64,000 nucleotides of DNA, from the NCBI RefSeq assembly GCF_000235425.2, contig NZ_KI912266.1:4334985-4398984 (forward strand), written 5' to 3'. The translations under genes were made by a program, and so were the position numbers. The stretch comes from Pseudofrankia saprophytica (GTDB lineage Bacteria; Actinomycetota; Actinomycetes; Frankiales; Frankiaceae). Of the stretch, positions 35,542 through 43,515 are shown piece by piece. The number at the start of each line of letters is the position of its first letter. Position 1 is the stretch's first letter. The notes beneath the pieces were generated by a model, which saw only the letters and a list, made by a program, of their open reading frames with translations, was not told where the DNA came from and searched no databases.

Positions 35542-36374
35542 CCGAGGGCACCGGCGAGACCGAGGACGGCATCCCTCGGCCGCGGATCACTTCTGAGGAG
35601 CTCCCCGAGCCGTCAGCCGACGTAGCAGGCACCGGCAGCGGCGTCGGCACTGCCGAGCCCGCCGGCACCGCCGATGCGCCGGACGGTGTCGAGGAGGTGA
35701 CGGCCGACACGCCGGCCGCGGTCGACCCGCCGGTCTCCGGCTCGGTGGAGGCGGCAGGCGAGGCTCCGGCTACGGACGTCACGGACGTCACGGACGCGGC
35801 GGGCATCGCGGACGACCTCGACGCGGCTGGCCGACCGCCGCTGCGGATGCTCGTCGAGGCGGTCCTGATGGTCGCTGAGAAGCCGGTCGGTGTAGCCGAG
35901 CTCGCGACCGGCCTGGCGGCGCCTGCGCTGGACGTCGAGCAGGTGCTCGCCGAGCTCGCCGGCGAGTACCGCCGCGACGGGAGGGGCTTCGACCTGCGCC
36001 ACGTCGGCGGCGGCTGGCGCTTCTACACGGCGGAGGACTGCGCGCCGTGGGTGGAGAAGTTCGTGCTCGCGGGGCAGATGTCACGGCTGTCGCAGGCCGC
36101 GCTCGAGACCCTCGCGGTCGTCGCCTACCAGCAGCCCGTCAGTCGCGGCCGGATCTCGGCGGTGCGCGGCGTCTCCGCCGACGGCGTGATCCGGACGCTC
36201 ACCGCTCGGGGGCTGGTCGAGGAGGCCACCACCGACCCGGAGACCGGCGCGATCCTCTACCGGACGACCGACTACTTCCTGGAGCGGATGGGCCTGCGCT
36301 CGCTGGACGAGCTCCCGCCGCTGGCCCCGCTGCTGCCCGGCATCGACGACCTCGAGGACATCATCGCCCCCTGA
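35538..36374 (+). CDS. scpB: Condensin subunit ScpB
   Basis: The partner of ScpA, 278 residues. The first 95 residues are acidic, Ala/Pro/Val-rich and probably disordered, which is long for the family. The paired winged-helix domains follow: PLRMLVEAVLMVAEKPVGV, then FDLRHVGGGWRFYTAEDCAP and the highly conserved LSQAALETLAVVAYQQPVSR. TTDYFLERMGLRSLDELPPL ends the second domain. It starts with TTG at 35538, overlapping the scpA stop by 4 bases, so the two are translated together. Confidence 0.93.
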   Translation: MTEGTGETEDGIPRPRITSEELPEPSADVAGTGSGVGTAEPAGTADAPDGVEEVTADTPAAVDPPVSGSVEAAGEAPATDVTDVTDAAGIADDLDAAGRPPLRMLVEAVLMVAEKPVGVAELATGLAAPALDVEQVLAELAGEYRRDGRGFDLRHVGGGWRFYTAEDCAPWVEKFVLAGQMSRLSQAALETLAVVAYQQPVSRGRISAVRGVSADGVIRTLTARGLVEEATTDPETGAILYRTTDYFLERMGLRSLDELPPLAPLLPGIDDLEDIIAP

Positions 36375-36480
36375 CATCCATCACCCCATCGGTGGGCGGG
36401 GCGCCAGCTATGGGGAACGCCGTGATGAACTGGAAGGGGTGACCCGCGGGCGACGAGGCCGGCGGGCGCGGTGAAGGACT

Positions 36481-37257
36481 GTGGTGGAAGTGGAAGCGGT
36501 GGCGACGGTGGTCGAGACGGACAAGCCCGAGGGGATCCGGCTGCAGAAGGTGCTGGCGGCGGCCGGGGTCGGCTCGCGCCGGCACAACGAGGAGCTGATC
36601 GACGCCGGCCGGGTCCGCGTCGACGGGAAGGTCGTCCGTGAGCAGGGCCGCCGCGTCGACCCGGAGACGGCGGTCATCGAGGTCGACGGCCAGCGGGTCG
36701 TCACCAGGACCGGGCTGATCCATCTGGCGTTGAACAAGCCGCGCGGCGTGCTGTCGACCATGTCCGACGACCAGGGGCGCCCGACGGTCGCCGACCTGCT
36801 GACCGAGTTCGGGTCACAGGCCGGCCTGTTCCACGTGGGCCGGCTCGACGCCGAGAGTGAGGGCCTGCTGCTGGTCACCAACAACGGCGACCTGGCGCAC
36901 CGGCTCACCCATCCGTCCTACGGCGTGCCCAAGACCTACCAGGTCGAGGTGAACGGCCCCCTCCGCAAGGAGACGCTGCGCTGGCTGCGGATGGGCGTGC
37001 AGCTCTCCGACGGGCCGGTGCGGGCGGACAACGTGCGCGTCATCGACCAGGCCGGTTCCCGGGTGCTCATCGAGCTGGTGCTGCACGAGGGCCGCAACCG
37101 GGTCGTGCGCAGGTTGATGGACGAGGTCGGCCATCCGGTGCAACGCCTGCTGCGTACCGAGTTCGGCGTGGTCCATCTCGGCAACCTGCGCTCGGGCCGT
37201 GCCCGTCACCTCACCCGCTTCGAGGTCGGCGCCCTGCACAGCGCCGTCGGCCTGTAG
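36481..37257 (+). CDS. rluB: RluB/RsuA-family rRNA pseudouridine synthase
   Basis: This 258-residue enzyme isomerises a uridine in 23S rRNA. An S4 RNA-binding domain (IRLQKVLAAAGVGSRRHNEELI, about residues 20-41, read across its loop) is followed by the catalytic domain. That domain has HLALNKPRGVLSTMSD, the active-site motif GRLDAESEGLLLVTNNG (catalytic Asp at about 123) and PKTYQVEV. The GTG at 36481 fits. Between scpB and cmk this gene is a constant member of actinobacterial neighbourhoods (Rv1711 type). The exact target uridine is inferred from homology only. Confidence 0.9.
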   Translation: MVEVEAVATVVETDKPEGIRLQKVLAAAGVGSRRHNEELIDAGRVRVDGKVVREQGRRVDPETAVIEVDGQRVVTRTGLIHLALNKPRGVLSTMSDDQGRPTVADLLTEFGSQAGLFHVGRLDAESEGLLLVTNNGDLAHRLTHPSYGVPKTYQVEVNGPLRKETLRWLRMGVQLSDGPVRADNVRVIDQAGSRVLIELVLHEGRNRVVRRLMDEVGHPVQRLLRTEFGVVHLGNLRSGRARHLTRFEVGALHSAVGL

Positions 37258-37259
37258 CG

Positions 37260-38447
37260 GTGACCGGTGGTCCCGCTGTGCCCGCCGAGCCAGCTGTGCC
37301 CGGCGAGCCGGTCGCCGGCCGGGCGACGGCGGCGAAGCCACGCGCGACCGGCGTCGCCGCGGCGGAGCTGCCGCGCCGCGTCGGCATCGTCGGGTCCGGC
37401 CTGATCGGCGCCAGCATCGGGCTCGCGCTGCGCCGTGTCGGCGTGGAGGTGCTGCTGCGGGACACCGACCCCGAACAGGTCAAGCTCGCGGACGCGATGG
37501 GCGCGGGCACTCTCTGGCAGGGCGAGCACGTCGACCACGCCGTCATCGCGGTGCCGCCGCACGCGATAGCTCCCGAGCTGCGCGCCGTCCAGCAGGCCGG
37601 CCTCGCCGTCACCCTCAGCGACGTCGCGAGTGTCAAGAGCCGGCCGATCGCGGAGGCGGTCGTCGCCGGCGTGGACCTGACGACGTGGTGCCCGGCGCAC
37701 CCGATCGCCGGCCGGGAGCGAGGCGGCGCCGCCTCCGCGCAGGCGGACCTGTTCGCCGAGCGGACCTGGGTGCTCTGCCCGATCCCGCACACCTCGGCGG
37801 CGGCCGTCGCCGCGACGGAGGCGCTCGCCCGGGCCTGCGGCGCGCTGCCGGTGCGTGCCACCCCGGACCGGCACGACGAGGCGATGGCCACGCTGTCCCA
37901 CCTGCCGCAGGTGGTCGCGAGCCTGCTCGCCGCCGCCACCCCGCGGCTGGCGCCCGGCGAGATGGCGCTGGCCGGTCAGGGGTTCCGGGACACGACCCGG
38001 CTCGCCGAGTCGGACCCGGCGCTGTGGTCGTCGATCCTGGAGGGCAACCGCGGGCCGGTCTCGGCGCACGCCCGCCGGCTCGCCGCCGAGCTCGGCGCGC
38101 TGGCCGACGCCCTCGACCACGCCTCCGAGGCCAGTGTGACCAAGGTCGTGACCGACATCATGGAACGCGGCCGGACCGGGCGGGCGCAGCTGCCGAGCAA
38201 GGCGGGCGGGCGCGCGGGGCGGCCGTGGGGCTGGGTCGGCGTCGTGCTCGACGACCGGCCGGGGCAGCTGGCCGCGTTGCTCACCGCGGTCGGCGGCTGG
38301 GGGGTCAACCTCGAGGACGTCGCCCCGTTCGAGCACAGCCTCGAGGCGCCCGCCGGCGTCGTCGAGCTCGCGGTCGCGCCCGACGAGGCTGGCGAGCTGG
38401 TCGACCGCCTCACCGCGGCCGGCTGGGCGGCCTATCGCCGCTCCTGA
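37260..38447 (+). CDS. tyrA: Prephenate dehydrogenase
   Basis: This 395-residue enzyme oxidatively decarboxylates prephenate (or arogenate) in tyrosine biosynthesis. RVGIVGSGLIGASIGLALRR (about residues 40-59) is the NAD(P)-binding motif. Conserved TyrA elements follow: VIAVPPHAI, SDVASVKS, CPAHPIAGRERGG and LSHLPQVVASLLAAA. The C-terminal 75 residues form an ACT-like domain (GVVLDDRPGQLAALLTAVGG, then VNLEDVAPFEHS), which suggests feedback control by an aromatic amino acid. The GTG at 37260 comes two bases after the rluB stop. Confidence 0.92.
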   Translation: MTGGPAVPAEPAVPGEPVAGRATAAKPRATGVAAAELPRRVGIVGSGLIGASIGLALRRVGVEVLLRDTDPEQVKLADAMGAGTLWQGEHVDHAVIAVPPHAIAPELRAVQQAGLAVTLSDVASVKSRPIAEAVVAGVDLTTWCPAHPIAGRERGGAASAQADLFAERTWVLCPIPHTSAAAVAATEALARACGALPVRATPDRHDEAMATLSHLPQVVASLLAAATPRLAPGEMALAGQGFRDTTRLAESDPALWSSILEGNRGPVSAHARRLAAELGALADALDHASEASVTKVVTDIMERGRTGRAQLPSKAGGRAGRPWGWVGVVLDDRPGQLAALLTAVGGWGVNLEDVAPFEHSLEAPAGVVELAVAPDEAGELVDRLTAAGWAAYRRS

Positions 38448-38649
38448 GCCAGCCCGGCCCGGTGAACCCCCGACCCGCGAACCCCCGGCTCCTGGGCCTT
38501 CTCCGGGAGGCGTGGCGGCGGCGTGGGTCTTGTCACCGGCACGCCGCCTCGGGACGTGCCGCCGGTCATGATCCGGCCAGGCCGAGTAGCCTGATCCCGG
38601 CCACGGCGAGTATCGGCGGGTAAGGCGGTACCGGCGGGCGTGGGCGCAG

Positions 38650-39465
38650 ATGCGCGAGGGACGTCCGGACGGAGGGCACGGGGTGGAGCACGACCACGAA
38701 TCCGGTTCGCCAGCAGGCGGCAAGGCGGCGGCGGCCGGGCGTGGCCCAGGGTTGGTGATCGCGGTCGACGGCCCCGGCGGCTCGGGGAAGTCCACCGTGG
38801 CCAAGGCGGTCGCCCGTCGGCTCGGCCTGCGCTACCTCGACACCGGCGCGATGTACCGGGCGGTGACCCAGCTCGCGCTCGAGCAGCGCGCCGACCTTGA
38901 GGACACCGAGGCCGTCGGCCAGCTCGCCGAGCGGGCTACGATCACCCCGGGTACCGACCCCGACGGCCCGACGATCGCGGTCAACCAGGTCCCGGTCGAC
39001 GCGGAGATCCGCACCCGGGCGGTGACCAACGCCGTCAGCGCCGTCAGCGCGGTCGCGGCGGTGCGCCGCAAGCTCGTCGCCCAGCAGCGGCAGATCATCG
39101 CCGACGCGGTCGAGGCCGCCGGCGGCATCGTCGTCGAGGGCCGGGACATCGGCACGGTCGTGGCCACGGACGCGCCGGTGAAGGTGTACCTGACGGCGTC
39201 CACCGAGGTGCGGGCGCTGCGCCGTTCGCGTGAGCTGGGGGAGAAGGGCGTCGACGACGTCGCCCGCACGCTCGCCGAACTCGGTCGGCGCGACGCGCTG
39301 GACAGCACCCGCACGGTCGACCCCTTGCTGGTCGCCCCGGACGCCATCGTGCTCGACTCGACCGGCATGTCCATCGACCAGGTCGTCGTCGAGGTGCTGC
39401 ACCGCTGCGACGAGGCGGGCTTCGTCGTGCCCACGGTCGCCGGCACGCCCGGAGCGGCGTCATGA
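38650..39465 (+). CDS. cmk: Cytidylate kinase
   Basis: A 271-residue kinase that phosphorylates CMP and dCMP. VIAVDGPGGSGKSTVAKAVA (about residues 36-55) is the P-loop, and LRYLDTGAMYRAVT is the diagnostic CMP-binding motif. VVEGRDIGTVV and KVYLTASTEVRALRRSREL complete the family pattern. The 35-residue N-terminal extension is unusual in length for the family but common in this genome's style; the ATG at 38650 is chosen for lack of a better later start. Its stop overlaps the ATG of plsC. Confidence 0.93.
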   Translation: MREGRPDGGHGVEHDHESGSPAGGKAAAAGRGPGLVIAVDGPGGSGKSTVAKAVARRLGLRYLDTGAMYRAVTQLALEQRADLEDTEAVGQLAERATITPGTDPDGPTIAVNQVPVDAEIRTRAVTNAVSAVSAVAAVRRKLVAQQRQIIADAVEAAGGIVVEGRDIGTVVATDAPVKVYLTASTEVRALRRSRELGEKGVDDVARTLAELGRRDALDSTRTVDPLLVAPDAIVLDSTGMSIDQVVVEVLHRCDEAGFVVPTVAGTPGAAS

Positions 39466-40415
39466 GCACCGACGACGACGGCGTGCCCGCCGATCCGGCG
39501 CCCACCTTCGTCACCGAGACCGCGGAGCAGACGGCGCTCCCGGCGGCCGGCACCGAGCCGTCACGCGCCGGCGCCATAGCGCCGGCGAACGTCCCGGCCA
39601 GCCAGGTGGCGGTCGCGGTGGAGCCGGTGCCGGCGGTCCTGCCGCCGTCGGCCGGCGAGAGCCGGCTGACGACCGGGAAGGCGCCCGCTCTCGCCACGGC
39701 GAAGCCAGCGCATCGGGGCGCCGAGTCGCCGCGGTACAACGACATCCTCCACCGGCTGCTCAAGCCGCCGGTACGCTGGGTACTCAACCACGTGGTGATG
39801 CGGATCCGCCTGGAGGGCGTGGCCAACGTCCCGAAGGGTGAGCCGCTGATCCTCGCGGGGAACCACTCGAGCTGGCTCGACGGGCCGCTGGTCGTCATCG
39901 AGTCGCCGCGCACGGTCCGGTGCCTGACGAAGGTCGAGATGTACAAGGGCATCGTCGGCTGGCTGCTGCGCCTCGTCGGGCAGATCCCGATCGACCGTGG
40001 CAAGGCGGACCGGGTCGCGCTGCACACGGCGCTCGACGAGCTTGCCCGCGGCAACGTCATTGGGGTCTTCCCCGAGGGCACCCGCGGCAGCGGCGAGATG
40101 GCTGCCGTGCAGCACGGCATCGCCTACCTGGCGGTGCACGGCCGCTGCCGGGTGCTGCCGGTGGCCTGCCTCGGCACCAGCGACGCGCTGCCGAAGGGCG
40201 CGCGCTGGCCGAAGCGGTCGGCGCGGGTGCGGGTGGTCTTCGGTGAGCCGTTCGCCGTGGAGATCCCGGCGAACCCGCGGTCGCGCAAGGCGCTGGCCGC
40301 CGTCGCGGAGGACATCCGGGTGCGGCTGGCCGACCATCTGGCTGCCGCCCGCGCCGGCGCCGGGGAGCAGGAGATCGCCGCCGGGAACACGGAGGCCGGG
40401 CAGCCGGCTGAGTAG
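39462..40415 (+). CDS. plsC: 1-acylglycerol-3-phosphate acyltransferase
   Basis: A 317-residue membrane-associated acyltransferase that makes phosphatidic acid from lysophosphatidic acid. The first 95 residues are low-complexity. The catalytic NHSSWLD (His-x4-Asp) is at about residues 133-139 within LILAGNHSSWLDGPLVV. The substrate motif FPEGTRGSGEM is at about 203, preceded by IPIDRGKADRVAL. The gene overlaps cmk by 4 bases. Related PlsC-like genes accompany cmk and der in other actinobacteria. Confidence 0.9.
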   Translation: MSTDDDGVPADPAPTFVTETAEQTALPAAGTEPSRAGAIAPANVPASQVAVAVEPVPAVLPPSAGESRLTTGKAPALATAKPAHRGAESPRYNDILHRLLKPPVRWVLNHVVMRIRLEGVANVPKGEPLILAGNHSSWLDGPLVVIESPRTVRCLTKVEMYKGIVGWLLRLVGQIPIDRGKADRVALHTALDELARGNVIGVFPEGTRGSGEMAAVQHGIAYLAVHGRCRVLPVACLGTSDALPKGARWPKRSARVRVVFGEPFAVEIPANPRSRKALAAVAEDIRVRLADHLAAARAGAGEQEIAAGNTEAGQPAE

Positions 40416-40466
40416 ACGAGGCGGCACGGGACGGACGACGCGGGAACTACAGGAAGCAGTACGACG

Positions 40467-41849
40467 GTGACGACACAGGACGACCCGAGCCAGGACAGCC
40501 CCGCCCCGGGCACCGCTTCCGGGGGGCAGCCGGTGCTCGCCGTCGTCGGCCGGCCCAACGTCGGCAAGTCGACGCTGGTGAACCGCATTCTCGGCCGGCG
40601 GGCGGCCGTCGTCGAGGACGTCCCCGGCGTCACCCGCGACCGGGTCGCCTACGACGCGACCTGGTCGGGCCGCCGGTTCACGATCGTCGACACCGGCGGC
40701 TGGGAGCCGGACGCGAAGGGTCTGGCGGCCCGGGTCTCGGCCCAGGCGCAGTCCGCGCTCGCGACCGCGGACGCGGTGCTGTTCGTGGTCGACGCCGTCG
40801 TGGGCGCGACCGACGCGGACGAGGCCGTCGCCCGCGTGCTGCAGCGTTCCGGGCATCCGGTGGTGCTCGCCGCGAACAAGGTCGACGACCAGCGGCTGGA
40901 GTCCGACACCGCTGCCCTGTGGAGCCTGGGGCTGGGGGAGCCGTATCCCGTGTCGGCGCTGCACGGCCGGGGCAGCGGCGACCTGCTCGACGCTGTGCTC
41001 GTCGCCCTGCCCGAGGCGCCGCCGGAGCGGTTCGAGGAGGAGGACGGCCCGCGCCGGGTGGCGCTCGTCGGCCGGCCCAACGTCGGCAAGTCCAGCCTGC
41101 TCAACAGGCTCGCCGGCGAGGAGCGCTCGCTGGTGCACGATGTCGCCGGCACCACCCGGGATCCGGTGGACGAGGTCGTGAGCGTCGCCGGGCAGCCGTG
41201 GCTGTTCATCGACACGGCCGGCCTGCGCCGCCGGGTCGGCCACGCCAGTGGCGCCGAGTACTACTCGTCGCTGCGCACCGCCGCCGCGATCGAGGCCGCC
41301 GAGGTCGCGATCGTCCTGCTCGCCGCGGACGAGCCGCTGACCGAGCAGGACCAGCGGGTCGTCCAGATGGTCGTCGACGCCGGCCGGGCCGTCGTGCTCG
41401 CCTTCAACAAGTGGGACCTGATCGACGAGGACCGCCGGCTCACCCTCGAGAAGGAGATCACCCGCGACCTGGCCCGGGTTTCCTGGGCGCCCCGGGTGAA
41501 CATCTCCGCGCGCACCGGCCGGGCGACTGACAGGCTCGCTCCCGCGCTGCGCACCTCGCTGGAGAGCTGGGGCACCCGCATCCCGACTGGCCGGCTCAAC
41601 GCGTGGCTCGGTGAGGTCGTCGCCGCCACCCCGCCGCCCCCCCGCGGCGGCCGGATCCCCAAGATTCTCTTCGCCACCCAGGCCGGCGTGCGCCCCCCGC
41701 GCTTCGTCGTCTTCTCCACCGCCTTCCTGGAGCCCGGCTACCGCCGCTTCCTGGAGCGCCGCCTCCGCGAGGACTTCGGTTTCGTCGGCTCCCCGGTAGA
41801 GGTCTCCGTCCGAGTCCGCGAACGCGGCGACCGCAACCGCGACCGCTGA
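40467..41849 (+). CDS. der: Ribosome-assembly GTPase Der (EngA)
   Basis: A 460-residue tandem GTPase needed for maturation of the 50S ribosomal subunit. It has two full G domains: the first with [17 protein letters not shown] and [12 protein letters not shown], the second with [20 protein letters not shown] (about residues 200-219), [12 protein letters not shown] and [10 protein letters not shown]. The C-terminal KH-like domain ([20 protein letters not shown]) follows. The GTG at 40467 gives a 20-residue lead. It is the last gene of the scpA-to-der block; hairpins follow it. Confidence 0.96.
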   Translation: MTTQDDPSQDSPAPGTASGGQPVLAVVGRPNVGKSTLVNRILGRRAAVVEDVPGVTRDRVAYDATWSGRRFTIVDTGGWEPDAKGLAARVSAQAQSALATADAVLFVVDAVVGATDADEAVARVLQRSGHPVVLAANKVDDQRLESDTAALWSLGLGEPYPVSALHGRGSGDLLDAVLVALPEAPPERFEEEDGPRRVALVGRPNVGKSSLLNRLAGEERSLVHDVAGTTRDPVDEVVSVAGQPWLFIDTAGLRRRVGHASGAEYYSSLRTAAAIEAAEVAIVLLAADEPLTEQDQRVVQMVVDAGRAVVLAFNKWDLIDEDRRLTLEKEITRDLARVSWAPRVNISARTGRATDRLAPALRTSLESWGTRIPTGRLNAWLGEVVAATPPPPRGGRIPKILFATQAGVRPPRFVVFSTAFLEPGYRRFLERRLREDFGFVGSPVEVSVRVRERGDRNRDR

Positions 41850-41917
41850 CCCCAGCCGGAGCTCCGCCCCCAGTCACCACGCCGTGGGAAGCCACTGATT
41901 TCCAACAGAAACGGCAA

Positions 41918-41947
41918 GGGCCGCTGGTCGGCCGACCAGCGGCCCTA
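41918..41947 (+). terminator. Perfect palindrome after der
   Basis: AGGGCCGCTGGTCGG and its exact inverse make a 30-base uninterrupted palindrome with up to 15 pairs, about 70 bases after der. It is a strong candidate transcription terminator acting in both directions. It is also the first member of a duplicated unit that extends to about 42227. Confidence 0.65.
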
Positions 41948-42078
41948 CCCATGTTGTCGGCTCATGGGCGGGAGTCCCGGCCCGACGCTGGGGCTCAGCG
42001 GCTCGCCCCGGATCACCATCGCGCCTTCCGGGAAGCGAGCCCGAAGGGCAGCGACCGCCCCAACCACGCAAAACAGTG

Positions 42079-42108
42079 AGGGCCGCTGGTCCACAGACCA
42101 ACGGCCCT
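42079..42108. terminator. Hairpin related to the der terminator
   Basis: AGGGCCG-C-TGGTC (42079-42091), loop CACA, then GACCA-A-CGGCCCT gives a stem with one mismatch. It is the second copy of the hairpin after der and could end transcription from the tRNA gene on the minus strand, which lies upstream of it in that direction. Confidence 0.5.
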
Positions 42109-42237
42109 GCACATCTCATCCGACCCCAAAGGTGGGGGCGCAAGCCCCGACATCGGGGCCCGGGGGTCACCCCCCGGAGCAACATCGCGGCCTACGGGAA
42201 GCTGCTCGAAGAGCAGCGAACAGCGTTCCCCAGCCCG

Positions 42238-42311
42238 TCGGGACGACAGGATTTGAACCTGCGACCCCTAGACCCCCAGTCTAGTGCGCTACCAAACTGC
42301 GCCACGTCCCG
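42238..42311 (-). tRNA. tRNA-Pro (anticodon GGG)
   Basis: On the minus strand the acceptor arms CGGGACG and CGTCCCG pair at the ends. The D arm is GGCGCAGTTTGGTAGCGCAC-like, the anticodon stem CTAGA/TCTAG encloses the loop CTGGGGG (anticodon GGG), and the T arm contains GGTTCAAATCC. The discriminator base is A. The CCA end is not encoded. The gene is 74 nt long. Confidence 0.95.
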
Positions 42312-42422
42312 AGTGCACCGCCGCCGGCCCGGAAACCGTTCCGGCGACGAGGAACACCTTACCTGATCTGCGGGCTCTGTGGTTCACGGGGGCCCGTGGA
42401 GCCCGGCGGTTCGGGTCCGTGG

Positions 42423-42457
42423 CGGTGGGCGCCCCGACAAGGTCGGGGCGCCCACCG
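42423..42457. terminator. 16-bp hairpin terminator
   Basis: CGGTGGGCGCCCCGAC and GTCGGGGCGCCCACCG form a perfect 16-bp stem with an AAG loop, lying in the 329-base gap between tRNA-Pro and the surface-protein gene. It is placed to end the surface-protein transcript on the minus strand. Nothing else is evident in the gap. Confidence 0.75.
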
Positions 42458-42640
42458 ACGGTGGTCACCGTGGGCCGCGCGGTACCGGTCCGGCCAGGCG
42501 GAGTGGGCGTTCGCCAGGCCGGAACCGGCGCGCGCGGCGGTCTGTCCCGCGGCGGTCCGGACCACTAGGGCCGGATCGGCCGGGACAGCCGACGTCTACC
42601 GTCGGGCGGCGCCTCAGCGGGGCCGCTGTGGACGGCTGGG

Positions 42641-43123
42641 TCAGATGGTGCCCTGGTTGCGGCGACGGTTCGCGACGCCGACGGTCAGCAGGATGGCGCC
42701 AAGGCCGGCGCCGGCCAGCGGGAGGACGGGGGTGGAGTTGGCGGCCATGCCGCCGCCACCCGCGGCGACGCCGCCGGCGCCAGCGCCGCCGCCGCCCCCG
42801 ACTCCCACCCCGACGACCCCGACGCCGACCGCGCAGCGGTCCCTGTCCTTGTCGTCAAGGATGCCGTCCTTGAACCAGTCGTCATCCTTGTCCCTGTCGC
42901 CAAGGATGCCGCCGTCCTTCCCGTCCTTGCCGTCTTTCCCGTCCCTCCCGATGCAGTCCCTGTTGTCCTTGTCCTTGTCGTTCAGGATTCCGTTGTCCTT
43001 CTTATCGCCGTTGCCGTCGTCCAAGGCCTGCGCGATCCCGAGGCCGGGCCCACCGATAGTGAGGATGAGGCTCGCGGCGCCGGACAATCCCAGCAAGGCC
43101 GCACTACGTCCCAGGCCCTTCAT
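42641..43123 (-). CDS. Secreted Asp/Lys/Gly-rich surface protein with LPLAG sorting-like tail
   Basis: A 160-residue protein beginning at ATG 43123 after GAGAGGGGA. A signal peptide (AALLGLSGAASLILTIGGPG, cleavage probably after AQA near residue 34) leads into a very polar domain. There, Asp and Lys alternate (NDKDKDNRD, then GKDGKDGKDGG and DWFKDGILDDKDRD), a pattern that could bind calcium. A Gly/Val/Ala-rich linker follows. The end reads STPVLPLAGAGLGAILLTVGVANRRR, which has the order of a sortase sorting signal: a pentapeptide-like LPLAG, a hydrophobic helix and a basic tail. The usual Thr of LPxTG is Ala. A sortase-like gene lies 392 bases away in the opposite direction. Confidence 0.7.
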   Translation of the reverse strand: MKGLGRSAALLGLSGAASLILTIGGPGLGIAQALDDGNGDKKDNGILNDKDKDNRDCIGRDGKDGKDGKDGGILGDRDKDDDWFKDGILDDKDRDRCAVGVGVVGVGVGGGGGAGAGGVAAGGGGMAANSTPVLPLAGAGLGAILLTVGVANRRRNQGTI

Positions 43124-43515
43124 CAGGTCCCCTCTCTCGCAGATTGTGACCGTCACATGACTGCGAGCGCCACCATAGCTACTCCGTGGCCGAATCCTGA
43201 GCAGCCCGCATGGGCGTGGTGGGTCTCAGGTGACTGGTCCCCAGAATGAACGCGAGGTTCGGGCCGCTGGCGGTAGTTGCCTGCGGCGCCGGGGTCCGTC
43301 ACGTTCCCGCCGGTTTACTCCGAAGCATTTCTCGCGATCCCGGCCGGCTTCTCCGGAATTCGGGACCACGGCGTTGGCCCAGATTGTCGCCCCCGGGCCG
43401 GCTGTCCCATTTTCCGGTAGCGTCCGGCGCGCCGTTGATTCACATCCGGATACGGCGTCAGTAGCACGGAGAACCGGCTTCGGCGCCTTAGCATCCCGGC
43501 CGTCGGGTTCCGGTC
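43124..43515. other. Divergent intergenic region with short inverted repeat
   Basis: The 392 bases between the surface-protein and sortase genes should hold both promoters. TGTGAC-C-GTCACA at 43145-43157 is a short inverted repeat close to the surface-protein start. TATGGT on the minus strand (complement of 43172-43177) could be its -10. No additional gene is supported. Confidence 0.35.

Larger units (their letters stand above)
41918..42227. repeat. Degenerate tandem duplication between der and tRNA-Pro
   Basis: Two units of about 160 bases begin at 41918 and 42079. Each starts with a hairpin of the AGGGCCG-x-TGGTC type, and each later contains a related segment: GATCACCATCGCG at 42011-42023 versus GAGCAACATCGCG at 42177-42189, then CGGGAAGC and GCAGCGA in both. 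The units have diverged strongly. No protein-coding frame is supported. They may be duplicated terminators or copies of a small dispersed element. Confidence 0.45.
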
